A stretch of 64,000 nt of DNA from Plotosus lineatus (lineage: Eukaryota; Chordata; Actinopteri; Siluriformes; Plotosidae). A program made the position numbers and the translations under genes. The notes under the pieces are model-generated. The model was not told the origin of the DNA, did no database searches, and was given only the letters and a program-made list of their open reading frames with translations. Below, in pieces: positions 23,641 through 34,650 of the stretch; positions within the stretch are counted from its first letter, which is position 1, and every line of letters begins with the position of its first letter. Location: the NCBI GenBank assembly GCA_024760905.1, contig CM045733.1:34835501-34899500 (forward strand), given 5' to 3'.

Positions 23641-25252
23641 AAGAGTCTCAACCTTTAAACCCAAATCTAAATCTAATCACTCTATCTAACAGTGTCTCAA
23701 ACCTAAACACAAAACAGGGAAATATGACCCTGAAACTCTTTAAACAAGGCTAAGCCAAACCCCCCCCCAAGAATACTCACAGTGATCATAGAAATGGTAA
23801 GACCGCAAGAAAGAAACAGAAAAAAGTAAACAAACAGCGGGTTTGGTTTAGAAAAACAAATTAATTGACTTCAAACCCCATACAGGTGTGCATGGTTATC
23901 ATACCTCATATGTATCTGTGAGATGCACCATGGAAGTCAATAATATGTCCATAAGGTTTTTTAAAAAATAATAAATATCATATAAACAAATTATTGTGTA
24001 TATTTAAGATGTTAATCCTGTTTTGTTGTTAGAATAAACTGTACATTTCTTAGAAAACATTTCAATAAATATGGAGTGTTGCTGTGGGTTTGGGACCATT
24101 CATCTACAATATATCTATAATACATCAATATTAACAGATATCAAAATCAGGCATCAATATTGTGTGAGGAAGCTTGAAGTGCCAGTTAATATTCCACTTT
24201 ATCCAAAAGGAGCTCAGTTGTGTTGAGATCAGGGCTCTGTAAAGAACATTGAGTTCTTTCAAACTTATATTGGTAAATAATATCTTCATGCAACTCATTT
24301 TATGTACATAGAAACTGTTATTGTTTGGGTCAATTTATTCCAATGAAGGCAAACTGCAATCTCCCACATGGCATGCAGAGCATCATTAATAAGGAAAAAG
24401 TGTTAAACCATTGAGTTTCTTTAAGAATGTTAAGAAAAACCTATAGCATATGTCTGTCTCTCCCTCTATTCTCTATCTGTCTGGCATATGCACACAAATG
24501 AACTTTTGAGTTATTATTTGAAATTTTTATATCTCGAAAAAGGAAAAACATTAGAAAATTAATACTAATATAGAGAACAAGATATATTGCTGATGTTATG
24601 TAGTCTTTAATAACATGAAAAAAAAAATGAATAAAATGTTTTCTAATCCTACACTTTCTGAATGGTGTACTTACCATGCCAATACTAAGACTGCACGTTT
24701 GGTTACCTCATTTTTATTCCCTTTTCTAAGCAAACGACTGTATTAATACAAATGAATTGTAATATACATAGGATATGTCTAGGAGTTTTCGATTTACCAT
24801 AAAAATCTTGTCAAGTAATGGAACTCATATCGGTGCTCTGTGTAAATATATATATATATATATACACACAGTATTAGGAAAAGCAAAAGAGGGAGGACTG
24901 GGGTTAGGGGGTTACAGTGAAGGAAACTGAAAGGGATGCCAGTTTATCACACTACATAATACACACAAAAGTTCACACAGTCATTCACACCGAGGAATGA
25001 TTTAACTTCTCTACTTTCCAGGAATCCAAAATCATATTTCATATTATATGTTGCCATTTAAGACACCTTTTCACACATTTAAAAAAAAAAAGATCATGAT
25101 TGGAGAATAACATGATTTTCTAAAATATTTAGCAAATTCCAATAAATCGGTAGGATCACACTTTTTAAAACCATATTGATATGACATTATGCAGGAATGC
25201 TAAAGATAATTTCTTTTTACATAACAGTACTAAATACTAGAAATTTAATATT
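23641..25252. other. Intergenic sequence, mostly unrecognised
   Basis: Around 24200-24240 the phrase 'tcagttgtgttgagatcagg' resembles reverse-strand Tc1-type text and may mark a very old Tc1 remnant. A short (TA)n lies near 24848-24864. No gene seen. Confidence 0.35.
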
Positions 25253-26069
25253 GATGTAGGTGTCATTACATGCAGCCTTGGGGGGAGGGGGGGCACAAAC
25301 AAGTGCCTGCCCTCACATCGGTCCCAAGCCCGGATAAATGCAGAGGGTTGTGACAGGAAGGGCATCCGGCGTAAAGCTTTTGCCAGAATACAAAATGCAA
25401 ACATGTGTGTGAACGACAAGGACCCAACAGGAACGGTGAGGTCACACGGAGCAGAGATAAAGAAAGTGGAGGATTTTAAGTACTTAGGCTCAACAATCCA
25501 GAGCAATGGAAAGTGTGGAAAAGAGGTGAAGAAGCGTGTGCAGGCAGGTTGAAATGGTTGGAGAAAAGAGTCCAGTGTGATGTGTGATAGGAAGGTATCG
25601 GCAAGAATGGAAGGAAAAGTGTACAAGACGGTGATGAGGCCAGCGATGTTGTATGGTTTAGAAACAGTGGCCCTGGGGAAAAGACAGGAGGCAGAGCTGG
25701 AGGTAGCAGAGATTAAAATGTTGAGCTTCTCTTTGGGAGTAACGAGGATGGATAGGATCAGGAATGAGTACATCAGAGGGACAGCACATGTTAGAGGTTT
25801 TGGAGACAAAGTCAGTGAGGTTAGATTGAGATGGTTTGGACATGTACAGAGGAGGGATAGTGAGTATATTGGTAGTAGGATGCTGAGGTTGGAACTATCA
25901 GGCAGAAGGCCTCGAGGAAGACCAAAGAGAAGATTTATGGATGTGGTGAAGGAGGACATGAAGGTAGTTGGAGTAAAAGTAGAAGATACAGAGGATCAGG
26001 TGAGATGGAGGCGAATGGTTTGGTGTGGCTAAAGGGAAAAGCCGAAAGGAAAAGATGTAGGTGTCATTA
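25253..26069 (+). mobile_element. Internally deleted RTE LINE with 16-bp target duplication
   Basis: Insert 25269-26053 flanked by a perfect 16-base duplication GATGTAGGTGTCATTA at 25253-25268 and 26054-26069. It keeps the RTE 5' end (cggtcccaagcccggataaa, 'agggttgtgacaggaagggc'). Near 25390-25405 it jumps to the late reverse transcriptase region (acatgtgtgtgaacgacaag) and continues to the 3' end (aaagccgaaaggaaaa). All of the endonuclease and most of the polymerase are missing, so it could only have moved in trans. Confidence 0.92.
25400..26032 (+). pseudogene. RTE ORF C-terminal fragment
   Basis: Plus-strand coding remnant of the region after the reverse transcriptase catalytic box. From about 25400 it reads VCVNDKDPT and [14 protein letters not shown] with a stop near 25551. 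From 25577 an open frame of 151 codons carries KVYKTVMRPAMLYGLET, RLRWFGHVQRR and the basic GRRPRGRPKRRFMDVVKED block, ending WRRMVWCG and stop. This matches the carboxyl-terminal layout of RTE/BovB-type LINE proteins. It lacks the catalytic aspartates and cannot reverse transcribe. The 240-codon minus frame here is antisense. Confidence 0.85.
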
Positions 26070-27028
26070 AGTAATTCATATTGCTTTTGCAAATCGTGTT
26101 TTTTAAAACACGGTGGAACAATCAAATGTGTCGTTACTAATGAACATTATAGACGTTTCCAAGTAGCAGGGGGGTCTTGAAATACCATATAAATTCACTT
26201 TTACAGGCAGTGAACGCCTCATTTTACGGTTACAGAGACTGCTCGAATAAAATTGGTAAGTTTGATCTACGATTTTGCTCCCAGTACACATGAGCGGTTA
26301 TTACACGTAAGATCAAAAACACTGGGGGGTGGAGCTTTTATTGAAGCAGGACGCTTATTACGTGGAATGCAGTACTTATTTTCAGCAATTTCTTAGAAGG
26401 GATTTTTCAAGCTAATCCTTTAGAATGGATACTTTGCTTGCTAATAAAAGTGTTATGGAAAAAAGTTATATTAGAGATTGTGTGTTAATTAATTCAGAAT
26501 TTATACACTTAGTAAAATGAGCAAGTCATCAATGGTGTCCTCTAAACCAAAAAAGAGGCAGCAGTTTGATTAATTGGTCCATTGGTCCATATATAATGTG
26601 ATGTCAAATTATATATGAGACAAGTTGACAAAAAAAAGGTGAGCACAAATTGAGAACAAAAAATGTCCATGTTTGGATAAAGTATGAAACAGTCTCTCTC
26701 ATTATTTCTTTTTCTCTGAGTTCTTGCCAGTGTCCTGAGTCAATAAGTTCTAAGCCTTTGATATGTAACATTCCACAAATCCATGTTTTGAGCATTAATG
26801 GGCTTTCTCAAAAATACTGAGTAACCATCCATTGGCTCATTCTGACCCATGAATTACTGGGTGTTTTCACTTGTATAGTACTATACTTACATTACAAATG
26901 TCTTCTAATAGCCTCACACCTTTACTTGAACCAGCATAGAGGAACGAGAAGCTGCATTGTTCACTCACTTTTATTCATGCATGTGATTTTAATCAGATAA
27001 TTGCTTCATTGCATTTATGCTGGGATTT
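26070..27028. other. Intergenic sequence, nothing recognised
   Basis: No gene or repeat family recognised. Confidence 0.4.
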
Positions 27029-27215
27029 CATTCATTCATTCATTCATTCGTTCATTTTCTGAGGTGCTTAATTTTAATTAGGATCGTGGGGAGGCTGGCA
27101 CCCCTCTCAGCCGACTTTGGACGAGGGGAGAGGACATCCTGGACAGCCCACCAGGCCATTGTTGGTCAGAAACATGCTGACACCTACGCAGCTTATTTTT
27201 ATCCCTTGCTGGGAT
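27029..27215 (-). mobile_element. SINE-B, SINE-A-tailed form, 5'-truncated
   Basis: (ATTC)5 tail at 27029-27052, SINE-A 3' end (ttaggatcgtggggaggctg), 'catcctggacagcccaccag', then the same fusion point 'gccattgttggtcagaaaca' into SINE-B 'tgctgacacctacgcagctt'. Truncated before the tRNA-like head. Confidence 0.75.
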
Positions 27216-27767
27216 TTCAGGAGTATATTTAAATTTTCTGCTTCCCAGTATTCACAACCAAACTCAATGAAAGGTCAATAGGTGGGTAGATTTGATGGTA
27301 TTGTGCTAAAAACTTTAAAGATTTTCATAGAACATGAATTAGTATTAGTATTCATTTTTAAAATATTTTATTGAGAGTTTACAGCGCACTTGAAGGTTAC
27401 ACATAGCAGTCATCTCCTTGACGGTTTGCATTGACAAAAATCAACTTTTCCAACATACAAACATTTAATTGTGGAGGCCTAATGGTATGGTGCTATATTA
27501 CTGATCCCAGTTCTACAAACTACTGGAAGTTATGTCTTAGAGAAAGGAATGTCTGGTTTATCTGAGCTAACGAGTTACAAAAAAAAACCGCATGCTCCAA
27601 AAAAAAAAAAAAAAAAAAAAAAAAAGCCAAAGATAGGTGTCAGATGCTGGCAATTAAAAGTACTGTAATGTACACACCATCTCTGGTGTGTACAGCAGCT
27701 TACTACTGGCTTTTATGTAAGTTACTGAATTAATAGACACTGTGTTTTATATATATGGGATGGTGGT
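27216..27767. other. Intergenic sequence with a shared palindrome
   Basis: A tract at 27598-27625. At 27671-27692 a perfect hairpin (TACACACCA, loop TCTC, TGGTGTGTA) recurs at about 52108 with similar right flank. Confidence 0.5.
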
Positions 27768-27905
27768 GGCTTGGTGCCCTGCGATGGCCTGATGAGTTGT
27801 CCAGGGTGTACCCCACCCTCACCCAGAGTGAGCTGAGATGGGTGCCAGCCTCCTGCAATCCTAATTAGGATTAAGCGGTTCGGAAAATCAATGAATGAAT
27901 GAATG
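27768..27905 (+). mobile_element. SINE-A 3' fragment
   Basis: Plus strand: 'gccctgcgatggcctgatga', 'tccagggtgtaccccaccct', 'tcctaattaggattaagcgg', ending in GAAT repeats. Confidence 0.8.
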
Positions 27906-28410
27906 GTGGATTGGTGGTACGGTGATTGATTATTGATCCCAAGATCAAGGGTTCAAGCCCCATTCGCCACTGCTGTGCCCCAGTGTAGCTAACTTGGTTA
28001 TCAATGGTTAATCATATCTCTCACTATCTATGGCAGTGGTTCTCAAATAGTGGGGCTCGCCCCCCTGAGAACATGCTTTTTTTTTTTTTTTTGCCGTATT
28101 CGGATAAAGTGTAATTCTACATCCACTACAGCAGGTGGCAGTGACTTCCTCACTGTCAGAGTGTGCCCAGAGATAAAATAAGAAGTGAAGTTAATAAACC
28201 CCACAGCAGAGCAGAGGAACTGATCCGAACTGCAGCACACACAGTCTCTGTCATGCTGGATGATGTCACTGCTGCGAAAACAAGTCCAGGTCCCAGTTCA
28301 GCATTGAGCAGGAGCTGAGAGTTTGGTATCGTGCTTTAAACCCGGCTTCAAAAAGCTGTACACTGAGAAATGTGCTCATTATAGCCATTAATCTGGACTT
28401 AATCATTTTG

Positions 28411-28464
<54 letters not shown>

Positions 28465-29015
28465 TTTTTATTCATTTTGTTTTATAGGTTCAAGTGTTTT
28501 ATATATTGTGCTCCTGAGTTAATATTGACGATCAATTTGAATTTATTATTATTTATTGTTTTTATTTAATTTTATTTTTCGGTATCAAATGGTTCAAATT
28601 GTTGGTCAGAAAATGTTGACAGTTTAAATAAGGATACTTTTTTATTTCAGGCAAATTGATGCACTTTAAATCTTTTTGTTTAAAGACTAAAAAATTGTTA
28701 ATAAAGTTATTCTTTGTTGGAAGTTTATCTATATTTCTTCATTTTTTTTTGTATTCCATAACGATAATAAGGATTTATTATGCTAATAAGGATACAGTGT
28801 TATGCAGAGGATTATTTATAACACATTTCAGACAAATAACACTGTTTATATTGGGAGGGCGTGAAATATTTTCCTCTTCCAAGGGGGGGGGGGGGGGCGA
28901 CAGCAAATAATTGAGAAGCACTGATCTATGGTGAGAGACATGTAAAAGAACCATTGCTGGCTTTCATCAAGTAGGCTGCATAGCCGTCATCGTGTTTCTG
29001 CCATGAACTGATGCA
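27906..29015 (+). mobile_element. SINE-B copy split by a hAT element
   Basis: Left half 27906-28033 holds the head (ggtggtacggtgattgatta; B-box 'gggttcaagcccca') and body to 'tctcactatctatgg'. Right half 28924-29015 resumes exactly at 'atctatggtgagagacatgt' and continues to 'gccgtcatcgtgtttctgcc', then SINE-A type 'gcaatggcctggcaagctct'. The break is an 890-base hAT insertion. Confidence 0.88.
28034..28923. mobile_element. Non-autonomous hAT element with exact 8-bp duplication
   Basis: Terminal inverted repeats CAGTGGTTCTCAA (left) and CAGTGCTTCTCAA (right, inward), flanked by the perfect 8-base duplication ATCTATGG at 28026-28033 and 28924-28931. Both features are diagnostic for the hAT superfamily. 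The interior (890 bases) has an (AAT)n run at about 28413-28462, a T run, a G run near 28883-28897 and no usable transposase frame. Minus-strand text near 28050-28240 may be decayed coding DNA. Confidence 0.93.
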
Positions 29016-29480
29016 ATGGCCTGGCAAGCTCTCCAATGTGTACTCTTCTCTTGTCAGGAGACGACCAGTTTTGGAATTTAAAGATTATTTGGATACTAAT
29101 GGAGTGGTACTGTTTATGGTTGAGGTATAGGAATGGATCTGGAAGCAATGTACAGTCTAAAGCACCTATAATGTTGGTAATAGCAGCATCAGGATTAAAT
29201 GCCTTGATTTGAAGCTGTTTATGTTCATGCAAAAAGACTTTAATATATTGTCTGTCCAGTAGATTTATATGCTCCAGGAGTCCTTTGAGCTCACAACTGA
29301 GTTATCTGGAATATTATACCTATCCAGTCTGCAAGCTACCTGTGAAATGTTTCTGTGACTGAAAAGCCCAAGGCAGTCAGTACTTGAACATCTGGTGGCA
29401 CCTGGAAGACTAAGCCCGCAGTACCAGCTCAAGATGTTGCACAGCTCCATGAGAAAAGCTCTTTGTAGCCAAAACTGTCT
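28987..29480 (-). pseudogene. Harbinger-like (HARBI1-type) transposase fragment
   Basis: Minus-strand remnant. The segment at 28987-29232 reads ITNIIGALDCTLLPD and YLNHKQYHSISIQII. The 'IGA-D-CT' block followed about 15 residues later by 'N-K--HSIN-Q' is characteristic of PIF/Harbinger DDE nucleases and contains the first catalytic aspartate. The upstream minus frame (29265-29483), reading GLFSHRNISQVACRLD, would correspond to the region before the nuclease, where helix-turn-helix-like sequence is expected. The remaining catalytic residues are not visible and stops separate the pieces. No terminal repeats found. Could alternatively come from a domesticated HARBI1-like gene copy. Confidence 0.6.
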
Positions 29481-29504
29481 CATAACATATTTTCATCTTT
29501 AAGT

Positions 29505-29985
29505 GCATGTCCACCTTAATGCAAGAAGGACCTAGGTTCCAATCCCTGATCAGAATTTCACTGTGTGGATGAGTGGTTGGGTGTGCATTCATATTGGCCT
29601 TGAAATTACCAAGTTGGCCCATTGGCTCAGGGTGTCCCCCAATTTTGACCAGAATCAGCTGAGATTCTGCAGCCCTAGTATAATTCAAAAGTTTGACAAA
29701 TAAATGATAGATCCAGATTGGGAATTTGCATGTTCTTCCCGTGTTTGTGTGAGTTCCCTCAGGTACTCCAGTTTCCCCCCACAATCCAAAAACATGCACA
29801 GTCGGTTAATTGGCTGTTTCAAATCACCCATAGGTGTAAGTGTGAGTATGAATGATTGTGTGAATGTCAGCCCTGCGATGGTCTGGTGAGCTGTCCAGGG
29901 TGTACCTGCCCTCGTGCAAAGTGGGCTGAGATGGGCGTCAGCCTGCATGTGAACCTAATTAGATTCAGAAAATCAATGAATGAAT
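29505..29985 (+). mobile_element. Two adjacent SINE-A copies
   Basis: The first, 29505-29705, has 'gcaagaaggacctaggttcc' and 'cagaatcagctgagattctg'. The second, 29715-29985, has 'gaatttgcatgttcttcccg', 'aggtgtaagtgtgagtatga', 'tccagggtgtacctgccctc' and a GAAT-type end. Both plus strand; the first lacks part of its middle. Confidence 0.75.
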
Positions 29986-31724
29986 AGAAGCAGTTTGGAG
30001 CGATTGACAATTGAATAAATAGACCAACAGTTTGTGTCAAGAGGCAGTGATCGAGCTTAGTATTGTATTCTTTTTGCTTTGTTCCATGTTTTAAATTAAA
30101 GGAGGTATGTTTAGTGATGTAAAATATAACACACATGGACACAAGTAGGTACTTTTTCTTTTGTCACAAACGTTTAAAATTACTTTGGAGCAATTTTTAT
30201 GATTAAAGAAATGAAAACAAAGATTAGTCAGAATTTCCATGATTCATTTCAGCATGATTCTGCACAGATCTCAGCATGCCTAGCTTATATATATATGTCA
30301 CAATGGATGGTGGCTCATCACATAAAGCTAAATCAGAGCTGAGGCATATCCCATGAGATTCATCTCAATCAAGGTATTGTCATTTCCTGGAAACATTTAT
30401 GCGTGAAATCATATTCCCTGAACTCAGGATAATCATCAGATGTTTGTACTCTTGATCTGTTCGTGTGAGCATGTGTACCCACATAAAGAAAATTTAACTC
30501 AAAGTCCTATAGTGACCATAAAACACCATAAACCACGAACATCAATACTATTTCCAAGAGAGATGCCTTGTTGGATTCAATAATAGAAAACTAATTTTCA
30601 GGGGCAGTGTTTGAATACCTTGACAACCTTTACAAATAAACTCTTTTTCAAACTAACTGGAATAGTGGATAATAATTATTCAATAAAGATTACATTTCCG
30701 ATGCGATCTGATATCATAATACGGGCTTTTAATACATTCACATGTAATTGTAATAAACTGTCACCTGGTAGCCGAAAATTGTGCTTATACAGATATTGCT
30801 GTAACACATTTTCTTTGTTCTCAGACACATAACATTGAGTTGGACACCATGTTTGATAACCTATGGATTTTAAAATTTGGGTATAAATTTGTTTCTTTCC
30901 ATAACAATCCAGATATGACTTGTAACTGTGATTCCGTGGGTCAGAAAAAAAGAAAAGGTTGCCTGATTTGGTTTTTACTTTCATGGAGGCATTAAGCAAG
31001 GCAATTAGACAAAAAAAAATATTTTACGCCATTCATTTACAGCCAGGTTAGAATTGTGGTGATGAAAAACAAAAAAAAAACAAAAAAACAAATAACAGTC
31101 AGACTGCTATAAAGAAAATAGGATGCATGGAGGTTATTTAAAAATAGTACTGCACTCAATGCATACTTTAGTTTAGCCCAATTATGAACATGAGTGATGC
31201 AGCTAAGGTTAAGGAATTGTTAGAAAAAACAAATTAAAGCACTAAATAGATATCAGAACAAAAATTAACAGTGGCTGTTTTAAAACCTTAATTGTTACTC
31301 TTCTGTCGATATAAATCAAAAGATAGAAAGCCCCGCAGGGTCTTCAAACACATCTTCAGTTATGGTTATTGTGATGCTGTGGTAGGTCATATATTTCCCC
31401 TTCATTATATAAAAATTTAAATTTGTTGACATAATTTTATGAATATGATGATGAAAAAACTAAATAATGTGTATGCACACCAGCAAAAGCAAAAATCACC
31501 TGTCTTGTTAGTTAATTATCTACTGTATTTGACGAGTTGATTGAGTTGTTTTTCCCTCAATGTAAGACTGAGCACTCTATTGTTTAGGTTTCAGTTTGGT
31601 TATGAATAAATCTTTTTTTAATTATTATTATTTGTGCCCATGATCAGCATCAACTCATTGAAATCTCTTCTATAATCACAAGTAGCATGACTGAAATGAA
31701 TACCAAAAAGAACACTCTCAATCA
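29986..31724. other. Intergenic AT-rich sequence, nothing recognised
   Basis: 1.7 kb without a supported gene. Short frames at 30611-30999 have no recognisable domain. Confidence 0.4.
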
Positions 31725-31935
31725 CTCACTCATTTGCCAAGCTGTTTAATCCTGCTTGGGTTGTGGGAAGACTGGAACATAGCTCAGCTGACACTGCAAA
31801 CGTGGGGTACACTCTAAACAGCCTGCCAGACCATTGCAGTGCCAACACATAGATAATCATTTACAATCACACCAACACCTAGGGGCAATTTAAAACTGCC
31901 CATTAGCCTAACATGCATCAGAGTTTATGTACCAG
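31725..31935 (-). mobile_element. SINE-A fragment
   Basis: Reverse copy, diverged: 'tttaatcctgcttgggttgt', 'ggggtacactctaaacagcc', 'aacacctaggggcaatttaa'. Confidence 0.7.
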
Positions 31936-32099
31936 TAGCAAATGTGTGATGTGGAACACAACATTTGGAAGTATGAATATTTCATAGATGCATTTGAGCA
32001 CAAACCAGTGTCTCTCCCTCACACCGGTCCCAAGCCCGGATAAATGCAGAGGGTTGTGTCAGGAAGGGCATCCGGCGTAAAACAAATGCCAAATAAAAA

Positions 32100-33488
32100 A
32101 TGCGAATCAAAACAAAGAATGTCATACCGGATCGGTCGAGGCCCGGGTTAACAATAACCGCCATCAGTGCTGTTAATCAACAGGGTGCTGGTGTAAATTG
32201 GACTACTGTTGGTCGAAGACGTCGAAGAAGGAGAGGAGGGAGGCGTGTCCATAGGCAGAGAGAGAAGAGGAAAGGCATGAGTCTAGGATTGAGAGTAGGG
32301 ACTTTGAATTATGGCAGGAAAAGGTAGATGTCTGACATGATGCAGAGGAGGAAGGTGGACATACTGTGTGTTCAGGAGACCAGGTGGAAAGGTAGCAGGG
32401 CTAGAAGCTTAGGAGCGGGGTTTAAGCTGTATTTTCATGGTGTGAATGGGAAGAGAAATGGAGTAGGAGTCACCTTGAAGGAGGACTTTGTCAGGAATGT
32501 TCTAGAAGTGAAAAGCATGTCAGACAGAGTGATGAGTCTCAAGTTAGAAATTGAAGGCGTGATGTTCAATGTTGTTAGTGCTTCTGCCCCACACGCAGAA
32601 TGTGAGCTAGAAGAGAAGGAGAGATTCTGGAGGGAGTTAGATGAAGTGATGCAGAGTACCCCCAGAGGTGAAAGAGTGGTCATTGGAGCAGACTTCAATG
32701 GACATGTTGGTGCAGTAAACAGAGGGGACGAGGAAGTGATGGGCAGGTTTGGTATCCAGGACAGGAACGCAGAAGGACAGATGTTAGTAGATTTTGCAAA
32801 AAGGATGGAAATGGCTGTGGTAAATACTTTCTTCCAGAAGAGACAGGAGCATAGGGTGACTTATAAAAGTGGAGGTAGGAGCACACAAGTAGACTACATC
32901 TTGTGTAGGCAATGTAATTTGAAGGAAGTCAGTGACTGCAAAGTAGTAGTGCTTGAGAGTGTTACCAAACAGCATAGGATGGTGGTATGCAGGATGATGC
33001 TGATGGTGAAGAAGGTGAAGAAGGCAAAGGCAGAGAAGAAGACAAAGTGGTGGAAGCTGAAAAAGGAAGAGTGTCATATTGTCTTCAAGGAGGAGTTGAA
33101 AATGGCTTTGGGTGGTCAGGAAGTGCTTCCAGATGACTGGACAACTACAGCTAATGTGATCAGGGAGACAGGTAGGAGAATACTTGGTGTTTCATCTGGA
33201 AGGACAGTAGATAAGGAGACTTGGTGGTGGAATGAGGAAGTGCAGGAGTGTGTACGAAGGAAGAGGTTAGCTAAGAAGAAGTGGGACATTGAGAGGACCG
33301 AAGAGAGTAAACAGGAGTACAGGGAGACACAGCATAAGGAGAAGGTAGCGGCGTCAAAGGCCAAACAAAGGGCGTATGATGACTTGTATGCTCGGTTAGA
33401 AAGTAAAGAGGGAGAAAATGATTTATACAGGTTGGCACAGCAGAGAAATATGGGAAAGATGGGAAGGACGTGCAGCAAGTTAGATTGA
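32100..33488 (+). CDS. RTE LINE apurinic-type endonuclease ORF (one in-frame stop)
   Basis: Long frame of the LINE's single polyprotein, its amino-terminal endonuclease. From 32100 the reading (basic segment with RRRRRRGGRR, then LRVGTLNYG) meets one in-frame TAG at 32325-32327; the rest stays open as 386 codons, 32328-33488. Endonuclease motifs in order are CVQETRWKG (metal-binding glutamate, about residue 17-25 of the open part), VIGADFNGHVG (about 128-138) and the carboxyl-terminal VTKQHRMVVC (about 214-223), where the usual D-H pair reads QH. The tail is lysine-rich. The enzyme would nick target DNA to prime reverse transcription. A frameshift near 33460 ends it, so it is probably dead. 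Family: RTE clade by motif order and its 3' partners. Confidence 0.85.
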
Positions 33489-33856
33489 TAAAGGACAGAG
33501 AGGGAAATGTATTGACTGATGACAGAAGTGTGCTGGGAAGATGGAAAGAGTACTTTGAAGAGCTGATGAATGAGGAAAATGAGACAAAAAAGAGTAGAAG
33601 AGGAGACCGTTGAGGACCAGGAAGTAGCAAAGATTAGTAAGGGTGAAGTGAGGAGGGCATTGAAGAGGATGAATAATGGAAAGGCAGTTGGTCCTGATGA
33701 CATACCGGTGGAGGTATGGAAGGGTCTAGGAGAGGTAGCAGTAGATTTTCTGACAAGAACATTCAAGAAGGTCTTAGAGAGTGAGAGTATGCCAGAGGAA
33801 TGGAGAAGAAGTGTGATGGTGCCCATTCTTAAAAACAAGGCTGAAAGGAAAAGAAG
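33489..33856 (+). pseudogene. RTE reverse transcriptase N-terminal fragment
   Basis: After the frameshift the LINE protein continues in other frames: VRLIKDREGNVLTDDR near 33480-33530, then from 33570 a 96-codon frame reading KGEVRRALKRMNNGKAVGPD and VEVWKGLGEVAVDFLTR. The 'GKAVGPDDIP' block is the usual start of the reverse transcriptase fingers. It ends at VMVPILKNK, the position just before the palm, where the internal deletion fuses it to the element's 3' tail. No catalytic aspartates are present. Confidence 0.85.
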
Positions 33857-33934
33857 ATAGAAGCATTTTTTTAAAGACAATAATGGTGAAAAAAAAGTTT
33901 TGAAGTGCTTTTGCTAATCATACTCATTTTGTTG

Positions 33935-34060
33935 ACTTATTCATTATTTTTTTAAAACCACTTAATCCTCATTAGGGTCATGGAGATGCTGGCACCCATC
34001 TCAATGGACTCTGGTGAGGGCGGGGTTCACCCTGGCCAGCGATTCAAGCCATCACAGGAT
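33935..34060 (-). mobile_element. SINE-A 3' fragment
   Basis: Reverse: 'cttaatcctcattagggtca', 'ctggcacccatctcaatgga', 'gggttcaccctggccagcga'. Confidence 0.7.
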
Positions 34061-34274
34061 TTATATGACTACTTTATATGACAACTGTAAAAAAATCCAA
34101 ATTGTTTTATTTAATCCTTATGGTAGCGGATCACACACATAATCTCCATGTCACACTTATATCCCACGATCTGGCCCTTTTCACAAATATGTTGATTCTG
34201 AATTGTCAACGGTGTCGTTTTAAAGGCAGAACAACAATGAACTGGATCTGGTGCTTAGGCATTTTATACAGTAC
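34061..34274. other. Spacer, nothing recognised
   Basis: No gene or repeat family recognised. Confidence 0.35.
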
Positions 34275-34650
34275 AACATAGAGCAATATCTTCTTCTTTT
34301 CCGTTCAGCTTTTCCCCTTTGTCAGGAGTCGCCACAGTGAATCATCTGATTTGCATGTTTGATTTGGCATAGGTTTTTACATCGAATGCCCTTCCTGACA
34401 CAAAACTTTAGCAAGGGGCAGAAACATGCTGATGGCCATGCAGCTACTCTTTACGAAAGTCAGCAATGGTTCTTTTACATGCCTCACACCATAGACAGTG
34501 AGAGACATGGCCGGCCTTTGATAACCCAGTTAGCTGCATTGGGGGGACACTGACAACCCTGTGGAGAGTGGGACTCAAACCCCCAACCTTTGGATCAGCG
34601 ATCCAGTGCCCTTTACACCAGGCCACTACTTCCCTAACATAGAGTAATAT
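34275..34650 (-). mobile_element. SINE-B, RTE-tailed form, complete with target duplication
   Basis: Insert 34290-34635 flanked by AACATAGAGCAATAT (34275-34289) and AACATAGAGTAATAT (34636-34650). Reading the minus strand: tRNA-like head, common body, RTE 5'-derived segment (reverse complement of 'atgcccttcctgacacaaaa'), then the RTE 3' end (reverse complement of 'cttttccccttt' and 'caggagtcgccacagtgaat') and a short GAAGAAG tail. This is the clearest full-length copy with both ends and a duplication. Confidence 0.93.

Larger units (their letters stand above)
31984..33868 (+). mobile_element. RTE LINE with 5' end and endonuclease, 3' part deleted, target duplication
   Basis: Insert 31996-33856 flanked by ATAGATGCATTT (31984-31995) and ATAGAAGCATTT (33857-33868), 11 of 12 identical. 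It contains the RTE 5' end (cggtcccaagcccggataaa), a long endonuclease ORF and the start of the polymerase. At about 33840 (cttaaaaacaag) it jumps directly to the last bases of the LINE (ctgaaaggaaaag). The loss of most of the polymerase with both ends kept parallels the 25.3 kb copy. Confidence 0.92.

Noticed and set aside
24030..24430. Old Tc1-like copy
   Set aside because: Only one short phrase resembles Tc1 text; too weak for a separate feature.
25237..25959. Minus-strand 240-codon frame
   Set aside because: Antisense shadow of the RTE C-terminal coding region on the plus strand.
33116..33880. Minus-strand 254-codon frame
   Set aside because: Antisense to the RTE endonuclease/polymerase coding region; rich in Leu/Ser as expected from the complement of lysine/glutamate-rich coding.
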